From Paludibacter sp. UBA5753 (GTDB lineage: Bacteria; Bacteroidota; Bacteroidia; Bacteroidales; Paludibacteraceae): a DNA stretch of 6,015 bases. A program made the translations under genes and the position numbers. Positions 5,977-6,015 of the stretch are shown here, in pieces. Under the pieces are notes generated by a model. The model was given only the letters and a program-made list of their open reading frames with translations, searched no databases and was not told the DNA's origin. The stretch lies in the NCBI GenBank assembly GCA_002427615.1, contig DIFH01000142.1, positions 4,183 through 10,197 of the forward strand. Direction: 5' to 3'. Positions within the stretch are counted from its first letter, which is position 1. Every line of letters begins with the position of its first letter.

Positions 5977-6015
5977 TATTTGGGTTTTATTTATTGAGTC
6001 TTCTCCGATTACGCC

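Noticed and set aside
6002..6015. Right-end bases resembling part of the left-end repeat (TTACGCC shared with the complement of 58-64)
   Set aside because: Only a 7-base identity, expected by chance in 6 kb.

Overview
The window looks like chromosomal DNA from a member of the Bacteroidota. Four things suggest this. Both genes are preceded by Bacteroidetes-type promoter candidates (TTG-like -33 box, about 20 bp spacer, TAnnTTTG-like -7 box). Neither start codon has a Shine-Dalgarno sequence; A/T-rich bases precede both. One gene encodes a lipoprotein with a Bacteroidetes-like signal peptide. The large protein matches, from memory, the carbamoyl-phosphate synthase type found in Bacteroides and relatives. 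I cannot name a genus; a Bacteroidales/Marinilabiliales-like organism is a guess.

Layout, left to right. Positions 1-258 hold no gene. They contain several inverted repeats, including a 9-bp perfect stem at 103-124, and two to three diverged copies of a short hairpin repeat spaced about 61-64 bp apart. One copy is followed by five Ts and looks like a plus-strand terminator. Positions 259-4629 (minus strand) carry the main gene, a single 1456-residue chain joining the glutaminase subunit (CarA) and the synthetase subunit (CarB) of carbamoyl-phosphate synthase. Positions 4630-4990 are the gap upstream of it, with a good promoter candidate at 4886-4917, a predicted leader of about 250 nt, a possible 44-codon arginine-rich upstream reading frame, and two hairpins. 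Positions 4991-5920 (minus strand) encode a 309-residue lipoprotein of unknown function with its own candidate promoter at 5945-5976. The last 40 bases hold nothing I can identify.

The two genes point the same way but probably do not share an operon, because the synthase has its own promoter in the 361-bp gap. The synthase makes carbamoyl phosphate for pyrimidines and arginine. The lipoprotein has no visible link to that pathway.

The most interesting points are these: the CarA-CarB fusion in a bacterium; its close resemblance to eukaryotic CAD and CPS1; an allosteric domain that keeps several residues of the CPS1 N-acetylglutamate site and lacks E. coli ornithine-site residues; and an arginine-rich leader reading frame upstream of a carbamoyl-phosphate synthase. 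All comparisons are from memory of the families; no search was run.
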